Shown here piece after piece: positions 41,528-48,855 of a DNA stretch of 64,000 bases. This DNA is from a virus. A model generated the notes under the pieces. That model saw nothing but the letters and a program-made list of their open reading frames with translations. It did no database searches and was not told the origin of the DNA. The stretch covers positions 154,174 through 218,173 of the IMG/VR virus record IMGVR_UViG_3300028864_000016; one strand, given 5' to 3'. Numbering within the stretch: position 1 is the first letter of the stretch; each line of letters starts with the position of its first letter. Both the position numbers and the translations under genes were made by a program.

Positions 41528-41851
41528 TTATTCAATTCCTTTCCTACTTTTAATATCATTTATTAGCCATTCTAATTTACCATCTGTAATATATCCACCA
41601 TCTTTTCTCTCTTTGTTATACTGATCTATTATTGTTTTGGAATACCATATTCCATCTTCATCTAGTTCTCTTATGTGTATTATTCCACTTAATACATTCC
41701 CACAATTTGGACATATAATATGTCGTATCATCATTCCGTGCCCGTCCCTAGGATTAACCCATGTTGTCAACTCTTTTTCTTGTTTAGGATTTTCAAATTT
41801 AAAATTCTCTTCATATTTGCCACACTTAGGACAATAAAATATATTTTGCAT
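41528..41851 (-). CDS. zinc-ribbon protein, 107 aa
   Basis: ATG at 41851 follows AAAGGAG; the longer frame is rejected. MQNIFYCPKCGKYEENF and later CPNCGNVL make a two-knuckle zinc ribbon like that of small transcription factors, followed by a basic helical tail. Confidence 0.7.
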   Translation of the reverse strand: MQNIFYCPKCGKYEENFKFENPKQEKELTTWVNPRDGHGMMIRHIICPNCGNVLSGIIHIRELDEDGIWYSKTIIDQYNKERKDGGYITDGKLEWLINDIKSRKGIE

Positions 41852-41879
41852 AACTATTTCTCCTTTATTTATTATTGTT

Positions 41880-42401
41880 TTACATATCTCCAGCACTACC
41901 ATCTGAATATAAGTCTTTCCAAAATTCTTTTCCTATTGTAGTTTCAATATCCTCTGTTCCTCCAAAAATTTTATCTACATATTCATATCCATATTCTGAT
42001 AATAAATAATTATAATCAGCATGGTCATTATCATAATCATCATTAATATCTTTTTCTATTTGTTTAATTAATTGGATTGGTTTTAAATTATATTTTTTCA
42101 TTTCATATTTTGCGCAATGTTTAATTATTAACTCTTTAAATTCTTTTAGTATAGTTTTATTCATTCCACTTATATAATATAATTCTGAAAATAGTTCTGA
42201 AAAATTTTCTAATTCAGATTCAGAAAAGAAATTATATTTTTTCTTTTCAAATGCTATTTCAGACGCAAATTCTTCATCATCATAATAATCCCATTTATAA
42301 CTTTCATCATCGAATACATTATCTATTGTTTGACCATTAAATTCAAATTTAAACTTCCTTTCTTCAATTTCTTGTCCTTCAAATTCTATTGTTTCTTTCA
42401 T
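41880..42401 (-). CDS. hypothetical very acidic protein, 173 aa
   Basis: Strings of acidic residues (NVFDDESYKWDYYDDEEF, DINDDYDNDHADYNY). Could be a DNA mimic, as many phage anti-restriction proteins are highly acidic, but no specific match. ATG follows GGGAGAG. Confidence 0.6.
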   Translation of the reverse strand: MKETIEFEGQEIEERKFKFEFNGQTIDNVFDDESYKWDYYDDEEFASEIAFEKKKYNFFSESELENFSELFSELYYISGMNKTILKEFKELIIKHCAKYEMKKYNLKPIQLIKQIEKDINDDYDNDHADYNYLLSEYGYEYVDKIFGGTEDIETTIGKEFWKDLYSDGSAGDM

Positions 42402-42402
42402 A

Positions 42403-42816
42403 TTAATCTCTCCCTTGTCTTAAATAATTAAATCTTTTTAAATGTATAAATTTATTTTTAAAATTATCTGGCAACTTTTTATATTGCTCATCAGAATAAA
42501 CATCTAATTGTCTTCCTTTAATTCTATAAGCCGTATACCATTCAAAATCACAACCACATGATGGGCATATCTCACTTTTATTATTTATTTTACTTTTTAA
42601 CTCTTGATACCCACAACTGCCACAATACTCTATTTCTTCTACTTCTTCTTTTTGAATATCAATTATTATTTTCTTCCCATTATAATAATAAATAGGCTTT
42701 CTGCCTTTTTTCTTAAGTATATTGTGTAATATAATAAAAGCACTACCAATTCCTACACATTGATTATAAACATCATTTTGAAAGTTTTTAATTTCTGATA
42801 AGTTTATTGTTTCCAT
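42403..42816 (-). CDS. zinc-ribbon protein, 137 aa
   Basis: CGSCGYQELKSKINNKSE then ICPSCGCDFEWYTAYR form a four-Cys zinc site in the middle; N-terminal helices. Overlaps 42788-43192 by 29 nt. Unknown role. Confidence 0.65.
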   Translation of the reverse strand: METINLSEIKNFQNDVYNQCVGIGSAFIILHNILKKKGRKPIYYYNGKKIIIDIQKEEVEEIEYCGSCGYQELKSKINNKSEICPSCGCDFEWYTAYRIKGRQLDVYSDEQYKKLPDNFKNKFIHLKRFNYLRQGRD

Positions 42817-43192
42817 CGTTGCATCTCCTTATTTTTTTTATTTTATTAGTCTTATACTTTTTAAAATATGTTATTAATCTTTTGATACTTGCTTTAATAT
42901 CATCATAATACTTCTGTAAGTCCTCATATTGAGTATTATATTCTTTCTCTGTTAGTCCTTCATCAATATCATAAAATTGATTATAATTAACATATAAGTC
43001 TTTTGTTTCAATATTATATTCCATACACCATCCACTGTTTTCATGGTTACAATCTATCACATAAGCTATAACACATTCATTTAAAGCGTCAATATCATTG
43101 TCTTCCTCAATCATTCTAACAATAATGTTATCATTTGTAATTTCTGCACTAATTTCATTAAATCCAATTTGAGTTGTTTCTATTTTATTCAT
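42788..43192 (-). CDS. hypothetical protein, 134 aa
   Basis: Acidic first half (MIEEDNDIDALNECVIAYVI), then a basic C-terminus (YFKKYKTNKIKKIRRCNDGN) which overlaps the next gene. ATG follows AGGAAG. Unrecognised. Confidence 0.6.
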   Translation of the reverse strand: MNKIETTQIGFNEISAEITNDNIIVRMIEEDNDIDALNECVIAYVIDCNHENSGWCMEYNIETKDLYVNYNQFYDIDEGLTEKEYNTQYEDLQKYYDDIKASIKRLITYFKKYKTNKIKKIRRCNDGNNKLIRN

Positions 43193-43282
43193 TATTTTCT
43201 TCCTTTCTATTAATTTATTTCCTTTTAAAATTCACCATTTAATAGAATATTCAACTCTATAAAGCTCCTATTTAAGCCATTC

Positions 43283-43567
43283 TTAACTCTTTAATTTATG
43301 CATTTCTAAATTCAAACTTAGCATATGATTTATCATTATTGAACTATCTATATATTTTACTTTTTCATAAGCTTCCTTAATTTCATTTAAAGTATAACCT
43401 GCAAGTATATTATCCTGCAATAAATCAAAAGAAATTTCATCTTTGTTAATTTTATAATATTCCTTTAATTCCTCACCACCAATCATTTCTAAAATATTTA
43501 ATTTATTATTATATTCTATATCTTTTTTTATAGCGTCACAAAGTTCATAGACATTATCATAAATCAT
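43283..43567 (-). CDS. hypothetical protein, 94 aa
   Basis: Helical (YELCDAIKKDIEYNNKLNIL). ATGA overlap with the terminase-fragment gene upstream, whose GGAGGG serves as ribosome-binding site. Unrecognised. Confidence 0.6.
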   Translation of the reverse strand: MIYDNVYELCDAIKKDIEYNNKLNILEMIGGEELKEYYKINKDEISFDLLQDNILAGYTLNEIKEAYEKVKYIDSSIMINHMLSLNLEMHKLKS

Positions 43568-43854
43568 TTTAAAACCCTCCTTATCCCCATTCTATATAGT
43601 AAAGTTTCTTTCTTACACGCCATCTTTAATAATATTTTTTGATACCACATTAATTTGAAACCTAAATAATCTTCGGCAAATTTTACTGGATTATTATACT
43701 GATTTCTAAACTTTAAAAATTCTTCTTTCCATATCTGAACCCTAATTTCTTCACAAATGTTTTTATATTTTTCTATAGCATAATAATAGGTACTTGATAA
43801 TATATTGTCTATCTTTTTGTAGAAATTCGATAATTCAAAGTATTCTTCATTCAT
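43564..43854 (-). CDS. terminase N-terminal fragment, 96 aa
   Basis: NPVKFAEDYLGFKLMWYQKI followed by LLKMACKKETLLYRMGIRR matches the segment just ahead of Walker A in large terminase subunits, and the protein stops where the P-loop would follow. It may be a relic, or one half of a split terminase whose ATPase half lies at 38517-39524. Confidence 0.5.
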   Translation of the reverse strand: MNEEYFELSNFYKKIDNILSSTYYYAIEKYKNICEEIRVQIWKEEFLKFRNQYNNPVKFAEDYLGFKLMWYQKILLKMACKKETLLYRMGIRRVLK

Positions 43855-43856
43855 AA

Positions 43857-44225
43857 TTATCTCACTCCTTCAATTTTATTTAGCCTGTCTTTAAATTCTC
43901 TTTCTTTGTATTTTCTAATAGTTTCATTTAGCTTATGATTTTCTATTAAAGTCTTATTTAGTTCTTTTTTTATAGTATCCCTAGATTGTTTTACCATCAT
44001 ATGCTCATGTATTCCTATACTTTCAGCATATTCATTTTTTAAATTATGTATTTGATTCTCATATCCTTTGACTTTTGCTTTCAGCATTTGATAACAGAAA
44101 TCATTTTTCTTTATATTTTTATCCTGTTCTTTAATTTTGTCTTGTATTAGTAAGCATAATCTGCTTTCATCTATATTTGATTTTATTCCTAGTATATTTG
44201 CTATTCGTTGTAATTCATTTATCAT
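43857..44225 (-). CDS. coiled-coil protein, 122 aa
   Basis: ATG at 44225 follows GAGGATTG. Long coiled coil from residue 30 (KDKIKEQDKNIKKNDF-like, then YENQIHNLKNEYAESIGIHE) with basic tail. Two bases before 43854. Unrecognised. Confidence 0.6.
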   Translation of the reverse strand: MINELQRIANILGIKSNIDESRLCLLIQDKIKEQDKNIKKNDFCYQMLKAKVKGYENQIHNLKNEYAESIGIHEHMMVKQSRDTIKKELNKTLIENHKLNETIRKYKEREFKDRLNKIEGVR

Positions 44226-44372
44226 TTTAATCAATCCTCTTTCATTTTTATTTATCTTAATTTATTTTTATCTATAGACTAATCTCAAGATACCATTTAA
44301 AATATCTTCAAATTAACCCATACGGGCTTTACCTTTTGTTCTTTATGTATTTTTATCCACCTCCTCTATTAA

Positions 44373-44534
44373 CTAATTAATTTGAGTACTGTTGTTTTGT
44401 AATTCATCCAATCTCTTTAACATATAGTCAATTTCATCTTGACTTAGAATGACATTAGAATAATTTTCTTCATCAATTTTTTCATTATCTAAAAACATAT
44501 ATTTCAATTTATTCTTTATATTATTTATAAACAT
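44373..44534 (-). CDS. small protein, 53 aa
   Basis: ATG at 44534 follows the perfect AAAGGAGGTGATTTA. Reads MFINNIKNKLKYMFLDNEKI and ends LDELQNNSTQIN; amphipathic, acidic C-terminal helix. Part of a run of four tiny genes with strong ribosome-binding sites. Confidence 0.65.
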   Translation of the reverse strand: MFINNIKNKLKYMFLDNEKIDEENYSNVILSQDEIDYMLKRLDELQNNSTQIN

Positions 44535-44567
44535 TAAATCACCTCCTTTAATGGATTTTAATATAAT

Positions 44568-44702
44568 TTATTGTAGATTTAACTTTTGACATAATCCATC
44601 TATCTGAGTAGTTAACATTCTGCCTCTTATAAATGGATTATGAACACCAATAGCTAATACAACAATACTTATTAACTCCTTTCTAAATTCTTGTCTTGTC
44701 AC
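44568..44702 (-). CDS. small protein, 44 aa, GTG start
   Basis: GTG at 44702 follows GGGAGGTGATATGA; an ATG at the same place would stop after seven codons. Reads MTRQEFRKELISIVVLAIGV with a hydrophobic middle, then HNPFIRGRMLTTQID. Unrecognised. Confidence 0.55.
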   Translation of the reverse strand: MTRQEFRKELISIVVLAIGVHNPFIRGRMLTTQIDGLCQKLNLQ

Positions 44703-44730
44703 TCATATCACCTCCCTTCAATGGTATATT

Positions 44731-44823
44731 TTACAAATGAAATATAATAAGGTATCCAACCGGAAACATTATTCCTACTATTAATACATTGTATATTATA
44801 TACTCTTTTAAATCCGCTTTCAT
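44731..44823 (-). CDS. tiny membrane protein, 30 aa
   Basis: ATG at 44823 follows AAGGAGGAATGAATCA. MKADLKEYIIYNVLIVGIMF and a hydrophobic end: a single membrane helix. Could be a type-I-toxin-like or regulatory membrane peptide. Confidence 0.6.
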   Translation of the reverse strand: MKADLKEYIIYNVLIVGIMFPVGYLIIFHL

Positions 44824-44873
44824 TGATTCATTCCTCCTTATGATTATTTTTAATTATATTAATTAATTTATTT

Positions 44874-45011
44874 TTATCTTATGTATGCCTTTTCTTTAAT
44901 GTCATTGATTAATTGTTCTTCCCATTCATCAGATCTACCTGCAACCTTACAAGCTGATAAAACAACTAGTGTGTTTAAAGTTATTATAATTACTGATATT
45001 ATTGTTAACAT
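44874..45011 (-). CDS. tiny membrane protein with lipobox-like motif, 45 aa
   Basis: ATG at 45011 follows AGAGAGGTG. Hydrophobic N-terminus MLTIISVIIITLNTLVVL then SACKVAG, a lipobox-like LSAC, and a charged tail. No Lys/Arg precede the helix, so lipoprotein export is uncertain. Confidence 0.6.
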   Translation of the reverse strand: MLTIISVIIITLNTLVVLSACKVAGRSDEWEEQLINDIKEKAYIR

Positions 45012-45037
45012 GTTTTTCACCTCTCTTTTCTATAAAT

Positions 45038-45421
45038 TTATTTACGCCCTATTAATTCAATATAATTATTGTCTTCGTTTATTTTATAATCTTCATACAT
45101 ATTTGATATTTTATATATTATATGACTCTTTTGTTTATTATCTCTAAATTTCATTTTTATTGTAATTCCTTTTTCTTTTGGTAGTTTGCTTGATGTACAA
45201 TACATACCATTTTCATCTATATTTGCTTTATTTAAATTTTTACAATTTATTTTATCTATAAGATTATCTACTTTTTGAACAACGTTATTATCCACTTTTA
45301 GTATTCTTATTTGATAAGAATTCATCCCTTTTTTAATTTGATTTTTTAATCTTTTATTTTCTGAACTTATTTTTTCTTTTTCAATCTGAATATTATTTAT
45401 TTGGTCAATAAGTGGTTTCAT
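45038..45421 (-). CDS. coiled-coil protein, 127 aa
   Basis: N-terminal coiled coil (QINNIQIEKEKISSENKRLK), then a beta-rich half (GITIKMKFRDNKQKSHIIYK). The start is uncertain: ATG at 45421 or TTG at 45430, both with weak ribosome-binding sites, so coupling to 45452-45652 is likely. Confidence 0.55.
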   Translation of the reverse strand: MKPLIDQINNIQIEKEKISSENKRLKNQIKKGMNSYQIRILKVDNNVVQKVDNLIDKINCKNLNKANIDENGMYCTSSKLPKEKGITIKMKFRDNKQKSHIIYKISNMYEDYKINEDNNYIELIGRK

Positions 45422-45451
45422 TGTAACCAATTCATTTTTAGTTCTTCTTCT

Positions 45452-45652
45452 TTATTGTCTAATTTTTTGCAATCCTTTTGTTAATTCCCAACCCCTATAT
45501 AAATCAAACTTGTCCAAATTCTCTATCTTATGTAGTAAATCTAATTGAGCATCATCTAATGCTTTTAAATCAACCTTTAGTTTATTATAATATTTTTTAG
45601 ATTCTGTTATTTTATTATTGATATTGTCTGCAAAATCAGTAGCCATACACAT
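45452..45652 (-). CDS. hypothetical helical protein, 66 aa
   Basis: ATG follows AAAGGAAATG. Helical (SKKYYNKLKVDLKALDD-like, then HKIENLDKFDLYRGWELTKG). First gene after promoter 45704-45732. Unrecognised. Confidence 0.6.
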   Translation of the reverse strand: MCMATDFADNINNKITESKKYYNKLKVDLKALDDAQLDLLHKIENLDKFDLYRGWELTKGLQKIRQ

Positions 45653-45703
45653 TTTATCATTTCCTTTCTTTTATTATTTGTTTTAATTTATTATTATAAT
45701 AAA

Positions 45704-45732
45704 AGTATAATCCTACCAAATCTAAAAGTCAA
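45704..45732 (-). promoter_or_regulatory. promoter TTGACT-17-TATACT
   Basis: Strong hexamers; the box AACAAATTAACAAAAATAAT lies about 17 bp further upstream, just after the HNH gene's stop. Confidence 0.65.
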
Positions 45733-45774
45733 TAGATATATAATAATTATTTTTGTTAATTTGTTTATTATGTA

Positions 45775-46737
45775 TTAGTCCGTTATTTCTACTATGTAAT
45801 TAACCATTGCTATATACAATGGCTTTGGAATTTGATTTTTATATTGTTCTGCAACTTCTTTTATGTAGGCTTCTTTATGTATCTTATATGCAGTAAAAGC
45901 TTCTTCAACATTACTATAATGACTTCCAATTTCAACCCTTGTCCATTTTCCATTTATAACTTTACTCATTCTAGCATATATAACATTATCATATATACTT
46001 ACACCAATTGGAGTATTTCCTCTTCTTGATACCCCTCTAACAAATAATTTATTAATCTTTTCAGGTACAAAAATACAATTATCAGGACTATATATTTTGT
46101 TCCATTTATGTAATATGTCTTTATCTATACACATCTTTTCATTATCTACTTTATAATAATTTTTATTGAACCATTTTTTAAAGTTCTGAAAATTATGCCA
46201 TTCTTCACAAACTGTACAACCTTTATATGACGTATTTTTTGAATAACTTTCATTATTATAACATCTATCTAATATATGATGCCATCTACCATATTCAACA
46301 TCATTATTTATACCTGTTTGTTTTTCTTGACCAAGATACCCTATACCAAATATCTTTTTGTCATATGGGGAACTTGATCTTCCTTCTTTGAAATCTTTAT
46401 AACTACAAATTTTTATGTATTTATGTACGTTATCATCAAATTCAATCAATACCTTTTGCGAATTTGTATATTCAATTATTGTCATTTTTGTACCATTATT
46501 ATTAAAATTTATTTCACCAACTCTATATGTAAAATCAATTTTATTTTTTTGAATAATTTTTATATTTCTATTTCTTATAAGAGCTTGTTCAAACCAACTA
46601 TAATTTTTGTTATAAGCTATGTGTCCATCTTCAAATTCAACATCTATGTCTCTAGAGTTTCTATACTCTTTTATCCACATTTTTAATCCTTGATTATTAT
46701 ATTTTATTTCTCCTGTTCTATCAATTTTACGACTCAT
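45775..46737 (-). CDS. HNH-like homing endonuclease, 320 aa
   Basis: Contains WHHILDRCYNN, YKGCTVCEEWHNFQNFKKWF, and IDKDILHKWNKIYSPDNCIF then VPEKIN, the layout of a phage nuclease family with C/H-rich core, and a C-terminal AP2-like segment (PIGVSIYDNVIYARMSKVIN). Two Gly-rich N-terminal repeats (TGEIKYNNQGLKMWIKEYRN and VGEINFNNNGTKMTIIEYTN) may bind DNA. Paralogue of 56171-57169; the two end in nearly the same residues (YxVEITD). Confidence 0.75.
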   Translation of the reverse strand: MSRKIDRTGEIKYNNQGLKMWIKEYRNSRDIDVEFEDGHIAYNKNYSWFEQALIRNRNIKIIQKNKIDFTYRVGEINFNNNGTKMTIIEYTNSQKVLIEFDDNVHKYIKICSYKDFKEGRSSSPYDKKIFGIGYLGQEKQTGINNDVEYGRWHHILDRCYNNESYSKNTSYKGCTVCEEWHNFQNFKKWFNKNYYKVDNEKMCIDKDILHKWNKIYSPDNCIFVPEKINKLFVRGVSRRGNTPIGVSIYDNVIYARMSKVINGKWTRVEIGSHYSNVEEAFTAYKIHKEAYIKEVAEQYKNQIPKPLYIAMVNYIVEITD

Positions 46738-46769
46738 TTTCTCTCCTCTGTATTAATTTATTTTTTAAT

Positions 46770-46811
46770 ATTATAAGAAAGTAATCAAGATTTCTCTCAA
46801 TTACTTTCTTA
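46770..46811 (-). terminator. terminator-like hairpin after the peptide gene
   Basis: AAGAAAGTAAT and ATTACTTTCTT form an 11-bp stem with a 14-nt loop, ending 28 nt after the stop of 46839-46946. The tail (ATAATATT) is only partly U-rich. Confidence 0.5.
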
Positions 46812-46838
46812 TGTAGGATAACTATTAATTAATAATTA

Positions 46839-46946
46839 TTATCCACGTCCTGAACCAGTTGTTGCAAACGCTACAACTGTCATTACAACAGTTGATATTG
46901 TTACGATTGCAGTTATAATTAGTGCTTTAAATCTTGCTTTTGTCAT
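46839..46946 (-). CDS. secreted signalling-peptide precursor candidate, 35 aa
   Basis: ATG at 46946 follows a perfect AAAGGAGGTG. The product is MTKARFKALIITAIVTISTV, then VMTVVAFATTGSGRG. A basic start (K3, R5, K7), a hydrophobic core of about 20 residues and an AFA signal-peptidase motif precede the tail TTGSGRG. This is the build of Phr and AimP pro-peptides, whose C-terminal 5-7 residues are the signal; arbitrium peptides commonly end in RGA, here RG. It lies directly downstream of a helical protein in a mazF operon. The ribosome-binding site can be hidden by a 9-bp hairpin in long transcripts. Alternatives: a tiny membrane toxin or other single-helix protein. Confidence 0.55.
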   Translation of the reverse strand: MTKARFKALIITAIVTISTVVMTVVAFATTGSGRG

Positions 46947-46959
46947 TTGTATTTCACCT

Positions 46960-47017
46960 CCTTTTGTAGTTGCTATTAACATAAGATATACTCATGCTAA
47001 ATCGCAAATACAAAAGG
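46960..47017 (-). promoter_or_regulatory. hairpin and internal promoter controlling the peptide gene
   Basis: CCTTTTGTA (47009-47017) and TACAAAAGG (46960-46968) pair perfectly; the second arm includes part of the AGGAGG ribosome-binding site. A possible promoter TTGTAT-17-TATATC (46985-47013) starts RNA after the first arm, so its transcript would lack the blocking arm. Confidence 0.4.
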
Positions 47018-47042
47018 ATTTTTAAAAATGTAATTTATGATT

Positions 47043-47681
47043 TTATATAATTTGTTTGAGTTGATTTTTAATTAATAACAATACGTCATTATAAAGAGAA
47101 ATATCTACTTTTTCTATATCCTTAATAAAACTCTCTAATGTGTCATTATATTCAGTGGTATTGTTATGTAATAGTATGTCTTCTACCACCAAGAAGACAA
47201 CCTTAAAATTTCCTTTTAATATATTAATATTAAATTCTGATATTAATTTTTCCATATATTTATCTTTATGTGCATAATCATAATCTTTGTAAGTATCATA
47301 ACAAAATTGGTGTATTTTAATTAATTCTTCATTAGTTATTTCATCTTTATAGCATACAGCATAATTATTTAATGCTTTGCAGTATCTCTCTTTATTAATT
47401 TGATTATTTGTATAATTAGGGTGAGTATCTAGCATATCTTTTAGTGCTTTCGCATAAGGTTTTGCTTCACTCATATCTGATATATTTTTTTCTTTTAATA
47501 TTTGCATTATAATCGTGGTCAAGTTGTGTAATATTAATCTTCTGCATTCTATACTTTTAAATTTATTACCAATTTGAAAAAACATTTTTCTTAGTATTTC
47601 TTTTGCCTTATCCTTTGAAACAAAATCCCATATATAATATAACTTCTCCATTTCTTCTAATAACATTTCCTCTTCACTCAT
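47043..47681 (-). CDS. all-helical protein in mazF operon, 212 aa
   Basis: ATG at 47681 follows GGGGTG, 18 nt after the mazF stop. The sequence is almost entirely helical with repeating Tyr/Ala/Leu positions: CKALNNYAVCYKDEITNEEL, IHQFCYDTYKDYDYAHKDKY. It recalls TPR helices of peptide receptors (Rap, AimR), but lacks a helix-turn-helix and is about half their length. Possible roles are antitoxin for the MazF homologue, receptor for the peptide encoded next, or both. No family was recognised with confidence. Confidence 0.6.
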   Translation of the reverse strand: MSEEEMLLEEMEKLYYIWDFVSKDKAKEILRKMFFQIGNKFKSIECRRLILHNLTTIIMQILKEKNISDMSEAKPYAKALKDMLDTHPNYTNNQINKERYCKALNNYAVCYKDEITNEELIKIHQFCYDTYKDYDYAHKDKYMEKLISEFNINILKGNFKVVFLVVEDILLHNNTTEYNDTLESFIKDIEKVDISLYNDVLLLIKNQLKQII

Positions 47682-47699
47682 TTTTAACACCCCATTCTA

Positions 47700-48446
47700 T
47701 TATCCTATAGATATTTTTCTCTCCCTTGTATATTCCACATAGTAATCTTTATAATTTATTCCATTATCTTTGCATATTCTTTCTAAATGGTCTAATAACA
47801 TTGACCTCTCAGATAATAAGTGATTTAAATTATTTGTTTTTGACCTTCCAAGTACTTTTTCATAGCTGTATATAAATTGTAATGTTTCATTTATATCATC
47901 TTGTACATATTTAGGTAATTTTTCTAATGGACTTTTTTCTTGTAATATACCCCTTTGAATATTTCTAGCCTTTTCAACTTTCTTTAATACCAACTCATCT
48001 ACAGTTCCAATGTATGTAAGCAGTTGATATCTTACATCTATTGGCGTATCTTGTTCTATCAGTATTACCGATTGCTCCTTTAATCCAAATCCTTCTACAG
48101 TAACGTGTACTGGAATATTACTTGCTTTTGCCATATTTGAAGTTAATGGATACACATTTATTATATTTGAAAACCTATTGTTTATATCATTAGAATCTAC
48201 TAATGCCGGGCGTACCCCACTTTGTAGAGATCCTCTCCTTTGTCCAAAATCTACATACCAAAGTTGACCTTTCTTTACTTGTTTCTTTTCTTCTTTATTA
48301 TTATAATTTGTTTTATCTATAGTAATTTTTTTATTAATATTATTACTATATACAATTTCTTTTGCTTCAATTGATTTGCTATCTTTAATTTCCTCTTTAT
48401 CCATTTTTGTCTTTATTGCCATTAGTTGCTCTTGAAAATTATTCAT
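47700..48446 (-). CDS. mazF: MazF/PemK-type endoribonuclease toxin, 248 aa
   Basis: Residues about 58-165 form a complete PemK domain: VKKGQLWYVDFGQRRGSLQS, GVRPALVDSND, VYPLTSNMAKASNIPVHV, GLKEQSVILIEQDTP. The conserved catalytic-type Arg (GVRP) and Thr/Ser (LTS) are present. It has a 57-residue N-terminal and an 80-residue C-terminal extension not found in the 110-aa chromosomal MazF, perhaps built-in control or partner-binding parts. No MazE-like antitoxin lies upstream; the 212-aa protein downstream is the only obvious partner. ATG at 48446 follows GGAAGGTGG. Transcribed from up to three promoters (48545-48764). Confidence 0.85.
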   Translation of the reverse strand: MNNFQEQLMAIKTKMDKEEIKDSKSIEAKEIVYSNNINKKITIDKTNYNNKEEKKQVKKGQLWYVDFGQRRGSLQSGVRPALVDSNDINNRFSNIINVYPLTSNMAKASNIPVHVTVEGFGLKEQSVILIEQDTPIDVRYQLLTYIGTVDELVLKKVEKARNIQRGILQEKSPLEKLPKYVQDDINETLQFIYSYEKVLGRSKTNNLNHLLSERSMLLDHLERICKDNGINYKDYYVEYTRERKISIG

Positions 48447-48544
48447 TACAACCACCTTCCTTTAATTAATCCTTCTTAAATTCCAATTAAAATTACTTTT
48501 TTATCACTTATTATTTCCATTAATTTGTTTTGACCTATGTACTA

Positions 48545-48573
48545 AGTTTAACTCTAATTCCATATGTTGTCAA
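48545..48573 (-). promoter_or_regulatory. mazF proximal promoter TTGACA-17-TAAACT
   Basis: Perfect -35. The box AACAAATTAATTAAAAAGAA lies about 45 bp upstream, with a long AT-rich spacer. Confidence 0.65.
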
Positions 48574-48647
48574 TACTTTTTTGTAAATTATTTATAATTT
48601 ATTTTCACTATTTCTTTTTAATTAATTTGTTTCACTTCTATACTCTT

Positions 48648-48676
48648 ATATTACTACTATCTTCCAAACATGTCAA
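48648..48676 (-). promoter_or_regulatory. mazF middle promoter TTGACA-17-TAATAT
   Basis: Perfect -35. The box AATAAATTAAAAGAAATAAA lies about 20 bp upstream. Confidence 0.65.
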
Positions 48677-48735
48677 TACTTATTTTAAATATTATTTTAT
48701 TTCTTTTAATTTATTGATTCCCTGTCCATAAATAC

Positions 48736-48764
48736 ATATTATACTATATAGAAATCATTGTCAA
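48736..48764 (-). promoter_or_regulatory. mazF distal promoter TTGACA-17-TAATAT
   Basis: Perfect -35; an overlapping TATAAT gives 15-bp spacing as an alternative. The box AATAAATTAATAAAATTAAG is upstream, just after the terminator at 48823-48855. Confidence 0.65.
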
Positions 48765-48822
48765 CACTTTTTATTAAATTTATCTTAATTTTATTAATTT
48801 ATTCTGACATAATATAATCATA

Positions 48823-48855
48823 TACAAAAGAAAAGGCTAGAATCAACTTCTAACC
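48823..48855 (-). terminator. terminator after the 385-aa recombinase-like gene
   Basis: GGTTAGAA and TTCTAGCC pair over 8 bp (one G-U), followed by TTTTCTTTT. The stem begins at the stop codon. It separates the repressor-like gene from the mazF promoters. Confidence 0.7.

Noticed and set aside
44297-44350. Possible 17-codon ORF starting with ATA after AGGAGG
   Set aside because: Non-standard start, very short, and the region can form a CCC/GGG hairpin; coding use cannot be supported.
44410-44450. ILSQDEIDYML in a 53-aa protein, resembling the start of FliM
   Set aside because: Match limited to about ten residues in a tiny phage protein; flagellar function is not credible here.
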